64,000 nt of DNA, taken from positions 1 through 64,000 of the forward strand of contig DASVDH010000012.1 in the NCBI GenBank assembly GCA_036381195.1, written 5' to 3'. The notes below the pieces were generated by a model. It saw only the letters and a list, made by a program, of their open reading frames with translations, ran no database searches and was not told where the DNA came from. Numbering within the stretch: the first letter of the stretch is position 1; each line of letters begins with the position of its first letter. The DNA comes from RSA9 sp036381195 (lineage in GTDB: Bacteria; Gemmatimonadota; Gemmatimonadetes; Longimicrobiales; RSA9). This document shows, one piece after another, positions 7,658 through 19,412 of this stretch. A program made the position numbers and the translations under genes.

Positions 7658-9406
7658 TCACGCCTCCGCTTCCCTGCACACCCGCGGCAGCCGCACGGTG
7701 AAGGTGCTGCCCCGGCCGACCTCGCTCTCGAGGTCGAGGTCGCCGCCGAGGAGCCGGGCCAGCTCGAGGCTCACGCTGAGGCCGAGACCCGCGCCGCCTT
7801 TGGCGCGGGTGGGGCCCCAGTCCGGTTGCTCGAACGGGCGGAAGATCCGCTCGCGGTCGGCGAGCGCGATGCCGGGTCCTGTGTCCGCGACCTGGAAGAC
7901 GACGACGTCGCCCTCAGCGAACAGCCGCAGCCGCACCTCGCCTTGCGGCGTGAACTTGACCGCATTGGCCGCGAGGTTGAGCAGGATCTGGCGGATCTTC
8001 CCCGGATCGGACCGCATCTCGAGCGGCTCCTCGGGGGCCTCGACCTCCAGGCGCAGCCCGTCGCGCGCGGCGAGCGGCCCGATCATCTCGACGACGTCGG
8101 AGAGGATGGCGGCGGCATCGAGCGGCTGCACGTCCACGCGCTCCCGGCCGGCCTCGATGCGGGAGAGCGAGAGGATCTGGTTGATGAGCCCCAGCAGGTG
8201 CCGTCCGCTCTCGCGCATCCGCGCGATCTGCTCCCGCTGCCGCTCGTTGAGCGGGCCGACCACCTCGTCCTCCAGGAGCGCGCCGTAGCCGAGGATCGCC
8301 GTGAGGGGCGTCCGGAGTTCGTGACTCATGACGGCGAGGAAGTTCGACTTCGCGCGGTTCGCCTCCTGCGCTTGCTGGCGCGCGTGGCGTTCGGCCTCGT
8401 AGAGGTGGGCCCGGTCGAGGGCGTGCGCACACTGATTGGCAAGGGCCATCACGTAATCGCGTTCGGCCGCGCTGAACTCGCGAGCATGATCGAAGGTCAG
8501 CGTGAGCGCGCCGATCGTCCGGCCGCGGGCCCGGAGCGGGAGCGCGGCCCACGTCCCCTCGCCCTGGTGCAGAGGAGTCACGGAGGGATAACGCGCGGCC
8601 CACTCGGCCCGCGAGTAGAGGAAGACCGGCTCGCCGGTGCAGACCGCATCCCATGCGGGCGTTCGCCGGGCCGCCGAGAGTCGCAGGAACGGCCGGATGG
8701 CCTCCGGGTCGTAGCCACGGGTGCGGATCGCGACGAGCTCCCGGCCGTCCGGGCTCACCTCGACGACGCCGCCCGCGTAGGCGCCGGTCGCCTCGATCAC
8801 CTCGTCCATGATCACGTCCACGACCTGGGCCGGCTCGAGCACCGCGGTCAGCGCGGCGGACACTCGCTGGAGCCGGCGCAGCCGTCGCGTCTCCGCCTCC
8901 GCGGCATTGCGTTGCCGCTCGAGTTCCTCGATGGTCTGCTCCAGCTCGATGTTGAGCTCCTCGAGTTCCTGCCTGCTCTGCTCGAGGGCCCGCCGCGCCT
9001 CGACCTGCGCGGTCACGTCTCGCGCGATGGTGGACGCGCCGATGACGTTGCCGGCGTCGTCCAGGATGGGCGAGATCGTCAACGAGATGTTGAGTCGCCG
9101 CCCGTCCTTCGCCATGCGGATGGTCTCGTAGTGCTCAATGCGCTCGCCGCGGCGGAGCCGCTCCATGATGGCGGGCACATCGTCCTCCAGCCCGGGCGGG
9201 ACGAGCATCTCGATGGGCCGGCCGACCGCCTCCTCCGCCGTGTAGCCGTAGATGCGCTCGGCACCACGATTCCAGCTCCTGATGATGCCGTCAATCGTCT
9301 TGCCGATGATCGCGTCGTCAGAGGACTCGACGATCGCGGCGAGATAGCGGCTGGAAGCGTCTTCCGAGGACTGAGGGCCATCCCCCCGGGGCATCACCGT
9401 GGTCAT
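7658..9406 (-). CDS. PAS-GAF hybrid sensor histidine kinase
   Basis: 582 residues from the ATG; a TTG 45 bases upstream is an alternative. Domains in order: PAS (about 20-135), coiled coil (about 140-185, rich in Glu/Leu/Arg), GAF (about 190-340), HisKA with the phospho-acceptor in SHELRTPL (His about 362), and HATPase_c with N box NLAANAVKF, DTGPGIA and GGAGLGLS. No membrane segment is visible, so it is probably cytosolic. No response regulator is adjacent, so it is an orphan kinase. Its signal is unknown; PAS and GAF domains bind small ligands or haem in other proteins. Confidence 0.93.
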   Translation of the reverse strand: MTTVMPRGDGPQSSEDASSRYLAAIVESSDDAIIGKTIDGIIRSWNRGAERIYGYTAEEAVGRPIEMLVPPGLEDDVPAIMERLRRGERIEHYETIRMAKDGRRLNISLTISPILDDAGNVIGASTIARDVTAQVEARRALEQSRQELEELNIELEQTIEELERQRNAAEAETRRLRRLQRVSAALTAVLEPAQVVDVIMDEVIEATGAYAGGVVEVSPDGRELVAIRTRGYDPEAIRPFLRLSAARRTPAWDAVCTGEPVFLYSRAEWAARYPSVTPLHQGEGTWAALPLRARGRTIGALTLTFDHAREFSAAERDYVMALANQCAHALDRAHLYEAERHARQQAQEANRAKSNFLAVMSHELRTPLTAILGYGALLEDEVVGPLNERQREQIARMRESGRHLLGLINQILSLSRIEAGRERVDVQPLDAAAILSDVVEMIGPLAARDGLRLEVEAPEEPLEMRSDPGKIRQILLNLAANAVKFTPQGEVRLRLFAEGDVVVFQVADTGPGIALADRERIFRPFEQPDWGPTRAKGGAGLGLSVSLELARLLGGDLDLESEVGRGSTFTVRLPRVCREAEA

Positions 9407-9820
9407 CTCGGCAACCTCGACGGTGGAGCCGCAGGATCGAATGGAACGCAACGGACGGGGGACACCGCCGTCCCCCGTAACGAGGCATCCGGCAAGCTCA
9501 CGGCAGGCGCCGGCCGCGAGCCGCTTGGCGCGGCAAGCGACCGCTCAGGAATCGGGCGTGGGCTGGCCTTTCGCCCCGAACCGCGACACGGTCCCGTCCA
9601 GCACCGCTGCCTTGCAAACCGCGGGATTGACGTCCAAGATACCGGAGCGTCCCGGTGGTCGGCAAATGCCGCACCGGCGCTGCCTCGTTCGGCCGGCCCG
9701 CTGGGGCCGCCGACGCCTACGTCCTTCGCCGGCTCGGCGGCCCGGCGGCGGGGAGCGGCGTCGCGTGTCCGGGCGAGCGGCGACGAGGAATGAAGTCGCA
9801 GCGAAGAGTTCCGGAGGCCG
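9407..9820. other. Intergenic region between divergent kinase and PqqD-like genes
   Basis: 414 bases. It must hold promoters for both the leftward histidine kinase and the rightward PqqD-like gene, but no convincing -35/-10 pair stands out in this GC-rich stretch. Short open frames here have no recognisable domain. Confidence 0.5.
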
Positions 9821-10102
9821 ATGGTGGCAGGAACCTACGCGCGGGTCGCCCGCGTGATCGAGACGGATCTCGGGCACGAGCTGGTCCTGCTCGATCCCGA
9901 GACGCAGGAGATGTTCAGCTTGAACGAGACGGGGCGCTGCATCTGGCGGACGCTCCCCGCGGGCGAGGCACCGCTGATCGCGGCGCTGGTGGCCGCCTAT
10001 GACGTCTCGCCCGCGGCCGCGGAGGCGGACGTGCGCCGGCTCCTCACCGAGCTCCTCGATGCCGGACTGATCGAGGTCCGCGGTGATGCCGCCGGTGGTT
10101 GA
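9821..10102 (+). CDS. PqqD-family RiPP recognition element protein
   Basis: 93 residues, the usual size of stand-alone PqqD proteins. Family features are visible: the LLDPETQEMFSLNETGRCIW segment (Asp, Asn-x-Thr-Gly and the following aromatic) and the C-terminal winged-helix part ending LLDAGLIEV. PqqD domains bind leader peptides of ribosomally made, modified peptides; in lasso clusters this is the B1 protein. The downstream HPr-kinase-like gene overlaps it by about 20 bases, and a peptide with a lasso-type leader is encoded 1.4 kb away on the other strand. It is therefore a good candidate to bind that leader (inference). Confidence 0.88.
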   Translation: MVAGTYARVARVIETDLGHELVLLDPETQEMFSLNETGRCIWRTLPAGEAPLIAALVAAYDVSPAAAEADVRRLLTELLDAGLIEVRGDAAGG

Positions 10103-11141
10103 GGACCTCGCGTTTCCGATCCTCGGGCGTTCATTCGTCGGCCACGGCGTGCCGGAGCCGCTGCGGGGCTGGCTGCTCGAGCAGTGGTGGCGCCCGGAGC
10201 AGGCGCTGCCCGCGCGGCGGTTTGCGATCGGACTCGAATGGACTGCGGCGGGTTCCGCGCCTGCCCCGGCTCAGGGCGAGCCCGTGCGGGCGTTGGTGCC
10301 AGGTGGGGTGCTGACCTGGCGCAGCTCCGGAGGGCAATGGGAGTGGCGGGGTGGCGATGCCACGGGGGTGCGATTGACGCTCGAGCCGGAGCAGGCGCGG
10401 ATCCACGTGTGGGGGACGTCGACGCGCGATGCGGAACTGTTCACCGCGCTCTACGTCGCCATCTGCGAGGCGCTGCGCGCGAGCGGGCTCCTGCCGCTGC
10501 ACGCGGCGGTGGCGGCTCCGCCGGCGGGCACCGTCGCGTGGCCGCCGGCGGCGGCCCCTTACATCCCGGGCGATCCCGCTGCGACCGCGCCGGCGGCCAT
10601 GGCCTTCCTCGGCGGGCGCGAGGCGGGGAAGAGCACCACGCTGCTGCACCTCGCGCGTGCGGGGTGGACCCCGGTCGCCGAAGACCTCTGCTGGATCGAT
10701 CCGGACGCACGCGTGCTGTACGGCTGGGACCGCGGCGTCCGGCTGCGGCGCGCCGCGATCGAGGCGTTCTTCCCGGAGCTGAGCGGCGCCCCGTGGGTCG
10801 CGGAGCCGGACGGCAAACTCCTCCTCCACTACGACGATCTCGCTCGCCACGGCCAGGCCTCCGGCGGACCCGGAGGCGGTGAGCGGGGCGCCGGCGAGGC
10901 CGCGCGGCGCGGCACGCTCGCGGGCGTCACGCTGCTGCGCCGCGCCGCAGGCGGCGCCACCGGCTGGGAGCCTCTGCCGCCGCGCGACGCCGTGCGGGCG
11001 CTGTGGGAGGCCGTGGGCGTGCCGCTGAGTGCCGCGGCGCGGCAGACCGCAGCGGCGTGGATCGGGACGGTGGCCGCACGGCTGCCCCTCTACCATCTGC
11101 GGCTCGGGAAGACGCCGCCGGGGCCGCCTCCACCGTGGTGA
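10083..11141 (+). CDS. HPr kinase/phosphorylase-like P-loop protein of RiPP type
   Basis: 352 residues; GTG at 10083 or the adjacent ATG at 10086 may start it. The PLHAA segment (about 138-142), the Walker A loop GGREAGKSTT (about 177-186) and EDLCWID (about 200-206) match HPr-kinase-like proteins found in lasso and related peptide clusters. In paeninodin-type clusters such a kinase phosphorylates the precursor's C-terminal serine. Here it overlaps the PqqD-like gene, so the two are co-translated. The glycine-rich insert near residues 265-280 and the proline-rich tail are probably disordered. The peptide encoded nearby ends in Phe-Pro rather than Ser, so its substrate is uncertain. Confidence 0.82.
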   Translation: MMPPVVEDLAFPILGRSFVGHGVPEPLRGWLLEQWWRPEQALPARRFAIGLEWTAAGSAPAPAQGEPVRALVPGGVLTWRSSGGQWEWRGGDATGVRLTLEPEQARIHVWGTSTRDAELFTALYVAICEALRASGLLPLHAAVAAPPAGTVAWPPAAAPYIPGDPAATAPAAMAFLGGREAGKSTTLLHLARAGWTPVAEDLCWIDPDARVLYGWDRGVRLRRAAIEAFFPELSGAPWVAEPDGKLLLHYDDLARHGQASGGPGGGERGAGEAARRGTLAGVTLLRRAAGGATGWEPLPPRDAVRALWEAVGVPLSAAARQTAAAWIGTVAARLPLYHLRLGKTPPGPPPPW

Positions 11142-11287
11142 AGCGGGCGTTCCGAGTTTCCCGCGCGCGGGGCGCCTGCCCGGGACGCCGGAGCGCCGGG
11201 GCGGCCTGCTGCGGCTCGTGGGCCTCGATGATCCCGGGGACGCGGCCGGGTGTCCCGCGGCCGCCGTCCGGTGGCGAGAGCGGCTCG

Positions 11288-11395
11288 TCAAGCCCCCCAG
11301 GCCGCAGGCAGGATGAGCATCGCGAGCCCGATCAGCACCAGGGTGGGCAACCGGCGGCCGTGGGGCTGCCCTGCGACCGTCGATGTCGCACGCAT
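11288..11395 (-). CDS. Predicted 35-residue single-pass membrane peptide
   Basis: A short frame starting with ATG, with GGAG five bases upstream. The basic N-terminal half (with HGRR) is followed by the hydrophobic stretch LPTLVLIGLAMLILPAAW, long enough to span the membrane, and it ends two residues later. It lies 89 bases downstream of the lasso-leader-like peptide gene on the same strand, so the two may be one transcript. No family is recognised. Support is the ribosome site, the membrane profile and the position. Confidence 0.45.
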   Translation of the reverse strand: MRATSTVAGQPHGRRLPTLVLIGLAMLILPAAWGA

Positions 11396-11484
11396 GATCT
11401 CTCCAGGACTTGCAACCGGGTTTCGCCGAACGGGAGGCACCGGGGCGCCTCTCGCCGCATTCCTTCCAGCGTCGTCTCGTGGGA

Positions 11485-11655
11485 TCACGGGAAGACCGGA
11501 ATGCTCTGCTGGAGCGTGAGCGCGCTCCAGCGACCGAGCGGCTCGAGCCGTGGCTGGACGTAGGGCGCGCGGGCGGCGTTGCCAGCGGGGCGTTGCGTCT
11601 CGGCCGCGCCTACAATGCGGCGCCGTTCGGCTTCATCCATCATCCCGCGGCTCAT
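11485..11655 (-). CDS. Lasso-type leader peptide precursor (RiPP-like), 56 residues
   Basis: ATG with GGAGG seven bases upstream supports this start; the frame is open further upstream but without such a site. The C-terminal part reads PYVQPRLEPLGRWSALT, which contains the full YxxPxLxxxGxxxxxT signature that PqqD/B1 proteins bind in lasso peptide leaders. After Thr-Leu only QQSIPVFP remains. That is too short, and lacks the Asp/Glu acceptor, for a lasso ring. It may be a degenerate precursor, a leader for a different modification, or a peptide whose core is in a neighbouring frame. A PqqD-like and an HPr-kinase-like gene lie beside it; no asparagine-synthetase-like cyclase or transglutaminase-like peptidase is seen. 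Confidence 0.6.
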   Translation of the reverse strand: MSRGMMDEAERRRIVGAAETQRPAGNAARAPYVQPRLEPLGRWSALTLQQSIPVFP

Positions 11656-12077
11656 GGGCTCGCCTCCAGTCGTAGCGATCTCACCCGGGGTCAGCGGGAC
11701 CGTCTCGGTCCCGCCATGACAGATCCCCGGGGCGGAGGGTCTGGACCCGCACACGCCGCCGGCCTCCTTCCACCGGGCGTGGTGCGGGCTTCCACTCGAC
11801 CTCACTCCCCCATACGGGAAACGGGCGCCGGATTGATCACGGCCGCCGGAGGCGGCCAGGTGGAGTCGTGGAGCCGGCCGCCGCGGGCCGTTCAGGGCGG
11901 CCCGGAGGGCCGCCGCACGCGTTCGCCCGAGGGGCAGGGTGAACGGATCGGAAGGGAGGAAGCGGTGGACGGAGCGGAATGGGCCGCGGGCCGTGGCGCC
12001 GGTGCCGGAGGCCACGGCCGCACGGCCCGGGCCCTACGGGGGAGCGGGGTGAGGTGGAATCGCCAGCCCGTCGGGGG
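11656..12077. other. Intergenic region upstream of the leader-peptide gene, with a hairpin at 11695-11713
   Basis: 422 bases between the Ser/Thr kinase stop and the peptide start, both on the minus strand. A perfect hairpin with 8-base arms CGGGACCG and CGGTCCCG and a 3-base loop lies 40 bases upstream of the peptide start, where it would sit in the 5' leader of its message. It could affect expression (inference). No other gene is seen. Confidence 0.5.
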
Positions 12078-14846
<2,769 letters not shown>

Positions 14847-14892
14847 CGCAGGTCTCCCCTTCGGCAGGACGCGGGCGGAGCGAGCACGCCAG

Positions 14893-15471
14893 TCACCGCT
14901 CGCGCAGGCGCTTCGACAGCCACGCGCGGGCGAACCTCCAGTCGCGCGTCACGGTGGGCACGGAGGCCCCGAGCGCCTCTGCCGTCTCGCTCAGACTCAG
15001 CCCCGCGTAGAACCGGCACTCGACCACCGCCGCCTGCCGCGGGTTCAGCTCCGCGAGCTCGTCGAGCGCGCGGTGGAGGTCGAGAATGTCATCGGGGCCG
15101 AGCACGGACTCGGCAGGTGAAGAGCCGTCGAGCGTGAGCAGGGCGAGCCCACCCCCGCGCTTCTGCGCCGCGCGATGGGCAGCCGCATCCGCCAGGACCT
15201 GACGCATGGCCCGCGCGGCCACTCGAAGGAAGTGGACTCGATCCTTCCATGCCCGGTTGGCAGAGGGCAGCATCTTCAGGTAGGCCTCGTGAACGAGCGC
15301 CGTCGCATTGAGCGTCTCGCTCGCACGGTCGCGCCGCACCGCTGCGGCCAGGCGGCGCAGCTCCTCGTAGACGAGGCAGAAGACGCGGTCCAGGGCCTCG
15401 CGGTCGCCACTGCCGGCCGCGCTCAGGAGGCGAGTGATTGATGAGCTCGGGAGCGGATCCGGACACGGCAC
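14893..15471 (-). CDS. ECF RNA polymerase sigma factor (TIGR02999-type, kinase-linked)
   Basis: 192 residues from a GTG start. Region 2 is seen at EALDRVFCLVYEELRRLA and the region 2.4-like NATALVHEAYLKML; region 4 is the helix-turn-helix GLSLSETAEALGASVPTVTR near the end. The NATALVHEAYLKL segment is typical of the ECF group encoded with Ser/Thr kinases in Planctomycetes, Acidobacteria and Gemmatimonadota. No anti-sigma factor is present; the downstream membrane kinase probably takes that regulatory place, as in phosphorylation-controlled ECF systems (inference). Confidence 0.92.
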   Translation of the reverse strand: MPCPDPLPSSSITRLLSAAGSGDREALDRVFCLVYEELRRLAAAVRRDRASETLNATALVHEAYLKMLPSANRAWKDRVHFLRVAARAMRQVLADAAAHRAAQKRGGGLALLTLDGSSPAESVLGPDDILDLHRALDELAELNPRQAAVVECRFYAGLSLSETAEALGASVPTVTRDWRFARAWLSKRLRER

Positions 15472-16207
15472 AGGTCATCCTCGACGACATCATCAGGGCC
15501 GGCGCGCTGGCCTTACCTGGGCGCCGGCTTCGCACGGCAGGCCCGTCGCGGGTCTTGCAACAAAGCACCGCTCACCGTTTCTGACCGGCCGGGCGGCCGG
15601 CTGCGCATGGCGGGCCCGGCGCAGGGGCGCGATCCCCGAACGTGCCGGGGCGCCCCGCGCGGCGCCGGGCCCCGGCCGGGCACCACGTGCCCGCCGCCAG
15701 CGCCGCGATCGAACCGGGCCGGCGGAATATAGACCGGCATGCCACGACGATCCAGGGTCCGGCCCGGGTGATGCGATGGAGGTTCTCGACGACGGCCCGG
15801 TATGAAGGCCTGGAGCGCCAGGCGGCTGCTCCGATGCCGGGCGCGCCTTCCCGACTCCCCGTTGCCGGAGACCTGGTTGCGGGTACCGTTGCCGCGGCAG
15901 TCGGGGCGGCCTCCGGCACGATGATTGCAACCCCGCCGGTCCTGACGCGAGCACGCCGGGGGCGCTGATCCCGGCCCCCATCTCCACGCCGATGCCGGCC
16001 GCCGCTGCATGAAACGGGCGGCGTCCACACCGCTGCCGAAGGCGGAACGTCTCTAGCACATCCCCACGCGATCGCGACGGGTGCCAAACGACCGGGCCGC
16101 GTGCCCGGCCGGTGGTGTGCGAACGCCCGCGAGGCGCCGGAGCTGCCGGCGAGCGCGCCTCGCCGTGGTGAGGCGTCAGCGGCAAGGAGAAGCGCCGAGG
16201 AGGATGC
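15472..16207. other. Long intergenic region between divergent ECF and sugar operons
   Basis: 736 bases with no convincing gene. It must contain the promoter of the minus-strand sigma operon and of the eight-gene plus-strand operon. A short less GC-rich patch (GGAATATAGACC near 15724) could be part of a promoter, but no -35 partner is evident. The ribosome site for the first operon gene, GAGGAGG, is at its right end. Confidence 0.5.
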
Positions 16208-17323
16208 GTGAGCCGACGGGTGTTGATCACGGGCGGGGCTGGCTTCATCGGGTCCCACGTGGCCGACGCGCTCGTTGATCGGGGATACGAGGTCCGCGCT
16301 CTGGACAATCTCTCGCCGCAGGTGCATGGCCCGGATGCGGTGCGCCCGGGCTACCTGAACCGCGAGGTCGAGCTGATGGTCGCCGATGTGTGCGACCCGG
16401 CCGCGGTGCGGCGTGCGCTCGAGGGCGTGGACGCCGTGTTCCACTTCGCGGCGATGGTCGGCGTGGGACAGAGCATGTACGAGGTGGCGCGCTACGCGCG
16501 CGTCAACGACATCGGCACGGCCGTGCTGCTGGAAGCGCTGATCGAGCGGCCGGTCGAACGTCTCGTCGTCGCCTCCAGCATGAGCGTCTACGGCGAGGGG
16601 CTGTACCGGTCGGCGACAGGTCCGGTGGAGGGCACGGAGCGCACGCGGGAGCAGCTCCAGCGGGGCGACTGGGAGGTGCGCGGGCCCGGCGGCGAGCCGC
16701 TGGTGCCCGTGGCGACGCCGGAGTGGAAGCGGCCGAGTCTGGCGTCCGTCTACGCGCTCTCCAAGTACGATCAGGAGCGGCTCTGTCTCATGATCGGCGC
16801 AGCGTACGGCATCCCGACCGTCGCGCTGCGCTTTTTCAACGTGTACGGGCCGCGCCAGGCGCTGTCCAACCCGTACACGGGCGTGCTCGCGATCTTCGCG
16901 GCGCGGCTGCTGAACGGCAACCCGCCGCTGATCTTCGAGGATGGATACCAGCAGCGGGACTTCGTGAGCGTTTACGACATCGCGCGCGCGTGCGTGCTGG
17001 CGCTCGAGCGCCCCGAAGCGGTCGGGCTGGTCCTGAACGTGGGGAGCGGCCGGCCGTACACGATCCGGGAGGTCGCGTCGCGCGTGGCGCGCGCATTGGG
17101 CAGGGAAGAGATCGAGCCGCGGGTCACCGGGAAGTACCGCGTCGGCGACATCCGCCACTGCTATGCCGACATCACGCGTGCGCGGGAGGTGCTGGGGTAC
17201 GAGCCGCGCGTGTCGTTCGACGACGGGCTGCTGGAGCTGGCCGGCTGGCTGGACGGCCAGCTCGCGCACGACCGCATCGAGCAGGCGAGCGCGGAGCTGG
17301 CGGCAAGGGGGCTGACCGTATGA
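16208..17323 (+). CDS. NAD-dependent epimerase/dehydratase (extended SDR)
   Basis: 371 residues from GTG, with GGAGG upstream. Rossmann motif GGAGFIG (9-15), serine in ASSMSVYG (about 123-128) and YALSK (Tyr182, Lys186) are the complete extended-SDR catalytic set. The family acts on nucleotide sugars (4-epimerases, 4,6-dehydratases). The ending FDDGLLELAGWL is typical of sugar epimerases. It heads a run of eight plus-strand genes joined by 4-base overlaps. The exact sugar substrate cannot be told. Confidence 0.9.
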   Translation: MSRRVLITGGAGFIGSHVADALVDRGYEVRALDNLSPQVHGPDAVRPGYLNREVELMVADVCDPAAVRRALEGVDAVFHFAAMVGVGQSMYEVARYARVNDIGTAVLLEALIERPVERLVVASSMSVYGEGLYRSATGPVEGTERTREQLQRGDWEVRGPGGEPLVPVATPEWKRPSLASVYALSKYDQERLCLMIGAAYGIPTVALRFFNVYGPRQALSNPYTGVLAIFAARLLNGNPPLIFEDGYQQRDFVSVYDIARACVLALERPEAVGLVLNVGSGRPYTIREVASRVARALGREEIEPRVTGKYRVGDIRHCYADITRAREVLGYEPRVSFDDGLLELAGWLDGQLAHDRIEQASAELAARGLTV

Positions 17324-18441
17324 CGGCGGGGGAGAAACCGGGCCGGAGGCCGAAGGAGCCGCTGCGCATCGTACGGCCCCGGCCGGCAGGCGCGGCGGTG
17401 CTGATCACGGGCGGCGCCGGCTTCGTGGGCACCAATCTGGCCCACCGGCTGCTGTCCCGCGGCGAGAGCGTGCTGGTGCTGGACAACCTGTCCCGGCCCG
17501 GCGTCGAGCGGAACCTCAGGTGGCTGTGCGCCGCTCACGCCGGCGGCGTGCGCGTGGAGGTGGCGGACGTGCGGGATGCAGCCGCGGTCGCGCGGGCCGT
17601 GGCGCAGGCGCGCCAGGTGTTCCACTTCGCGGCCCAGGTCGCCGTCACGACGAGCCTGAGCGATCCACTCGGGGACTTCGACGTCAACGCGCGAGGCACG
17701 CTGAACGTGCTCGAGGCCCTGCGCGCCCTGTCGGATCCCCCGCCTCTCATCTTCACATCCACCAACAAAGTGTACGGCGGGCTGCAGGACGTCGAGCTGG
17801 TACGCCGCGCGGACCGATACGAGCCGGCGGACGGCGAGCTGCGCGCGCACGGCATCGCCGAGAGCCGGCCACTGGACTTCCACACGCCGTACGGCTGCTC
17901 CAAGGGCGCGGCAGACCAGTACGTGCTCGACTATGCACGGTCGTTCGGGATCGATGCCGTCGTGTTCCGGATGAGCTGCATCTACGGCCCGCACCAGTGC
18001 GGGACGGAGGATCAGGGCTGGGTCGCGCACTTCGCGCTGCGCGCGCTCCGGGGCGAGCCGATCACGCTGTACGGCGACGGGTTCCAGGTCCGGGACGTGC
18101 TCTTCATTGACGACCTGCTGGACGCGTTCGACCTCGCCTGCGAGAACATGCACCGGCTGGCCGGGCGTGCGTTCAACATCGGCGGCGGGCCTGCGAACGC
18201 GGTGAGCCTGCTCGAGGTGGTGGATGCGATCGCCGCGCTTTCCGGCCGGCGTCCGGCGATCGAGTTCGGCGCGTGGCGCGCGGGGGACCAGCGGTACTAC
18301 GTCTCGGACACACGCGCCTTCCGCGGTGCGACGGGATGGGAAGCGCGGGTGTCCGTACACGAGGGGATGAGCCGCATGTGCGACTGGCTGCGCCAGGCGC
18401 AGGGCATGCGGAGCAAGGTGCACGCGAGCGAGCCGGCATGA
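17320..18441 (+). CDS. CDP-paratose 2-epimerase-like SDR
   Basis: 373 residues; ATG overlaps the previous stop as ATGA. After ~25 basic residues come GGAGFVG (31-37), the segment FTSTNKVYGG and YGCSK (Tyr-x-x-x-Lys). STNKVYG and the later GTEDQGWVAHF stretch are characteristic of CDP-paratose/tyvelose 2-epimerases and close relatives. It most likely converts a nucleotide sugar for the glycosyltransferases encoded downstream. The assignment to CDP-sugars rests on motif similarity only. Confidence 0.85.
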   Translation: MTAGEKPGRRPKEPLRIVRPRPAGAAVLITGGAGFVGTNLAHRLLSRGESVLVLDNLSRPGVERNLRWLCAAHAGGVRVEVADVRDAAAVARAVAQARQVFHFAAQVAVTTSLSDPLGDFDVNARGTLNVLEALRALSDPPPLIFTSTNKVYGGLQDVELVRRADRYEPADGELRAHGIAESRPLDFHTPYGCSKGAADQYVLDYARSFGIDAVVFRMSCIYGPHQCGTEDQGWVAHFALRALRGEPITLYGDGFQVRDVLFIDDLLDAFDLACENMHRLAGRAFNIGGGPANAVSLLEVVDAIAALSGRRPAIEFGAWRAGDQRYYVSDTRAFRGATGWEARVSVHEGMSRMCDWLRQAQGMRSKVHASEPA

Positions 18442-19412
18442 GAGGGGATCGTCCCGAGATGCGGGCTGCGGTGATCGCCGCCCCGGGGCGCGCCCGCGTG
18501 ACGCACCTCGCCCGCCCCGAGCCCGGGGCGGGCGAGGTGCTCGTCCGGATCGAGGGCTGCGGCGTGTGCGGGTCGAACGCGCCGGTGTGGGAAGGGCGGA
18601 GCTGGTTCGAGTACCCGCAGCCGCCGGGGACGCCGGGGCACGAGGGCTGGGGCCGCATCGAGGCCCTGGGACCGGACGTGGCGGGCGTGGCGGAGGGCCA
18701 GCGCGTCGCGCTGCTGTCCTACCGCGCGTTCGCGGAGTACGACGTCGCTCCCGCGGATGCGGTCGTGCCGCTGCCGCCGTCGCTCGACGCGGTGCCGTTC
18801 CCGGGCGAGGCGCTGGGCTGCGCATTGAACGTGAGCCGGCGCAGCGGCTTCGGGCCAGGGCAGGTGGTCGCCGTCGTGGGCGTGGGGTTCCTCGGTGCGC
18901 TGGTCGTGCAGCGGGCGGCGCACGCAGGGGCCTCCGTGATCGCGATCTCGCGGCGCGCATCCTCGCTGGAGGTCGCCCGGCGTTTTGGCGCGGCCGAGAC
19001 CATCGCGCTGGGCGATCGTCGCGCCGTCGTGGAGCGCGTCATGGCGCTGACCGGCGGACAGGGCTGTGACGTGGTGGTCGAGGCCGCGGGTCTCCAGGAG
19101 CCGCTGGACGTGGCGGGCGAGCTGACGCGCGAGCGCGGCCGGCTCGTCATTGCCGGCTATCACCAGGACGGCCCGCGGCAGGTGGACCTCCGGCTCTGGA
19201 ACTGGCGGGGCCTGGACGTGATCAACGCGCACGAGCGGGCGCCGGCCGCCTACGTGGCGGGCATGCGGGAGGCGGTCGATGTGGTCGCTCGCGGGGAGCT
19301 CGACCCGACCCCCCTCTTCACCCACTCGTTTCCCCTCGACCGGATCGGCGATGCGCTGCGCACGCTGCAGGAGCGGCCGGCCGGGTTCATGAAGGCGCTG
19401 GTGCTGGCATGA
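18438..19412 (+). CDS. Zinc-type alcohol dehydrogenase-like (MDR) oxidoreductase
   Basis: 324 residues; ATGA overlap with the previous gene. GroES-like N-terminal domain with GCGVCGSN and GHEGWGRI, then a Rossmann domain with VGVGFLG and a C-terminal substrate-binding part. The zinc ligand pattern is partial: GHE is present, but the usual four-cysteine structural loop is absent. Members of this group oxidise or reduce sugar or polyol hydroxyls. Together with the following Gfo/Idh/MocA enzyme it may build an unusual sugar or cyclitol. An internal ATG seven codons on is an alternative start. Confidence 0.85.
   Translation: MRGDRPEMRAAVIAAPGRARVTHLARPEPGAGEVLVRIEGCGVCGSNAPVWEGRSWFEYPQPPGTPGHEGWGRIEALGPDVAGVAEGQRVALLSYRAFAEYDVAPADAVVPLPPSLDAVPFPGEALGCALNVSRRSGFGPGQVVAVVGVGFLGALVVQRAAHAGASVIAISRRASSLEVARRFGAAETIALGDRRAVVERVMALTGGQGCDVVVEAAGLQEPLDVAGELTRERGRLVIAGYHQDGPRQVDLRLWNWRGLDVINAHERAPAAYVAGMREAVDVVARGELDPTPLFTHSFPLDRIGDALRTLQERPAGFMKALVLA

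Noticed and set aside
11656..12015. Longer version of the leader peptide, extending its N-terminus by 120 residues
   Set aside because: The extension has no conserved motif, while the shorter start has GGAGG at ideal spacing.
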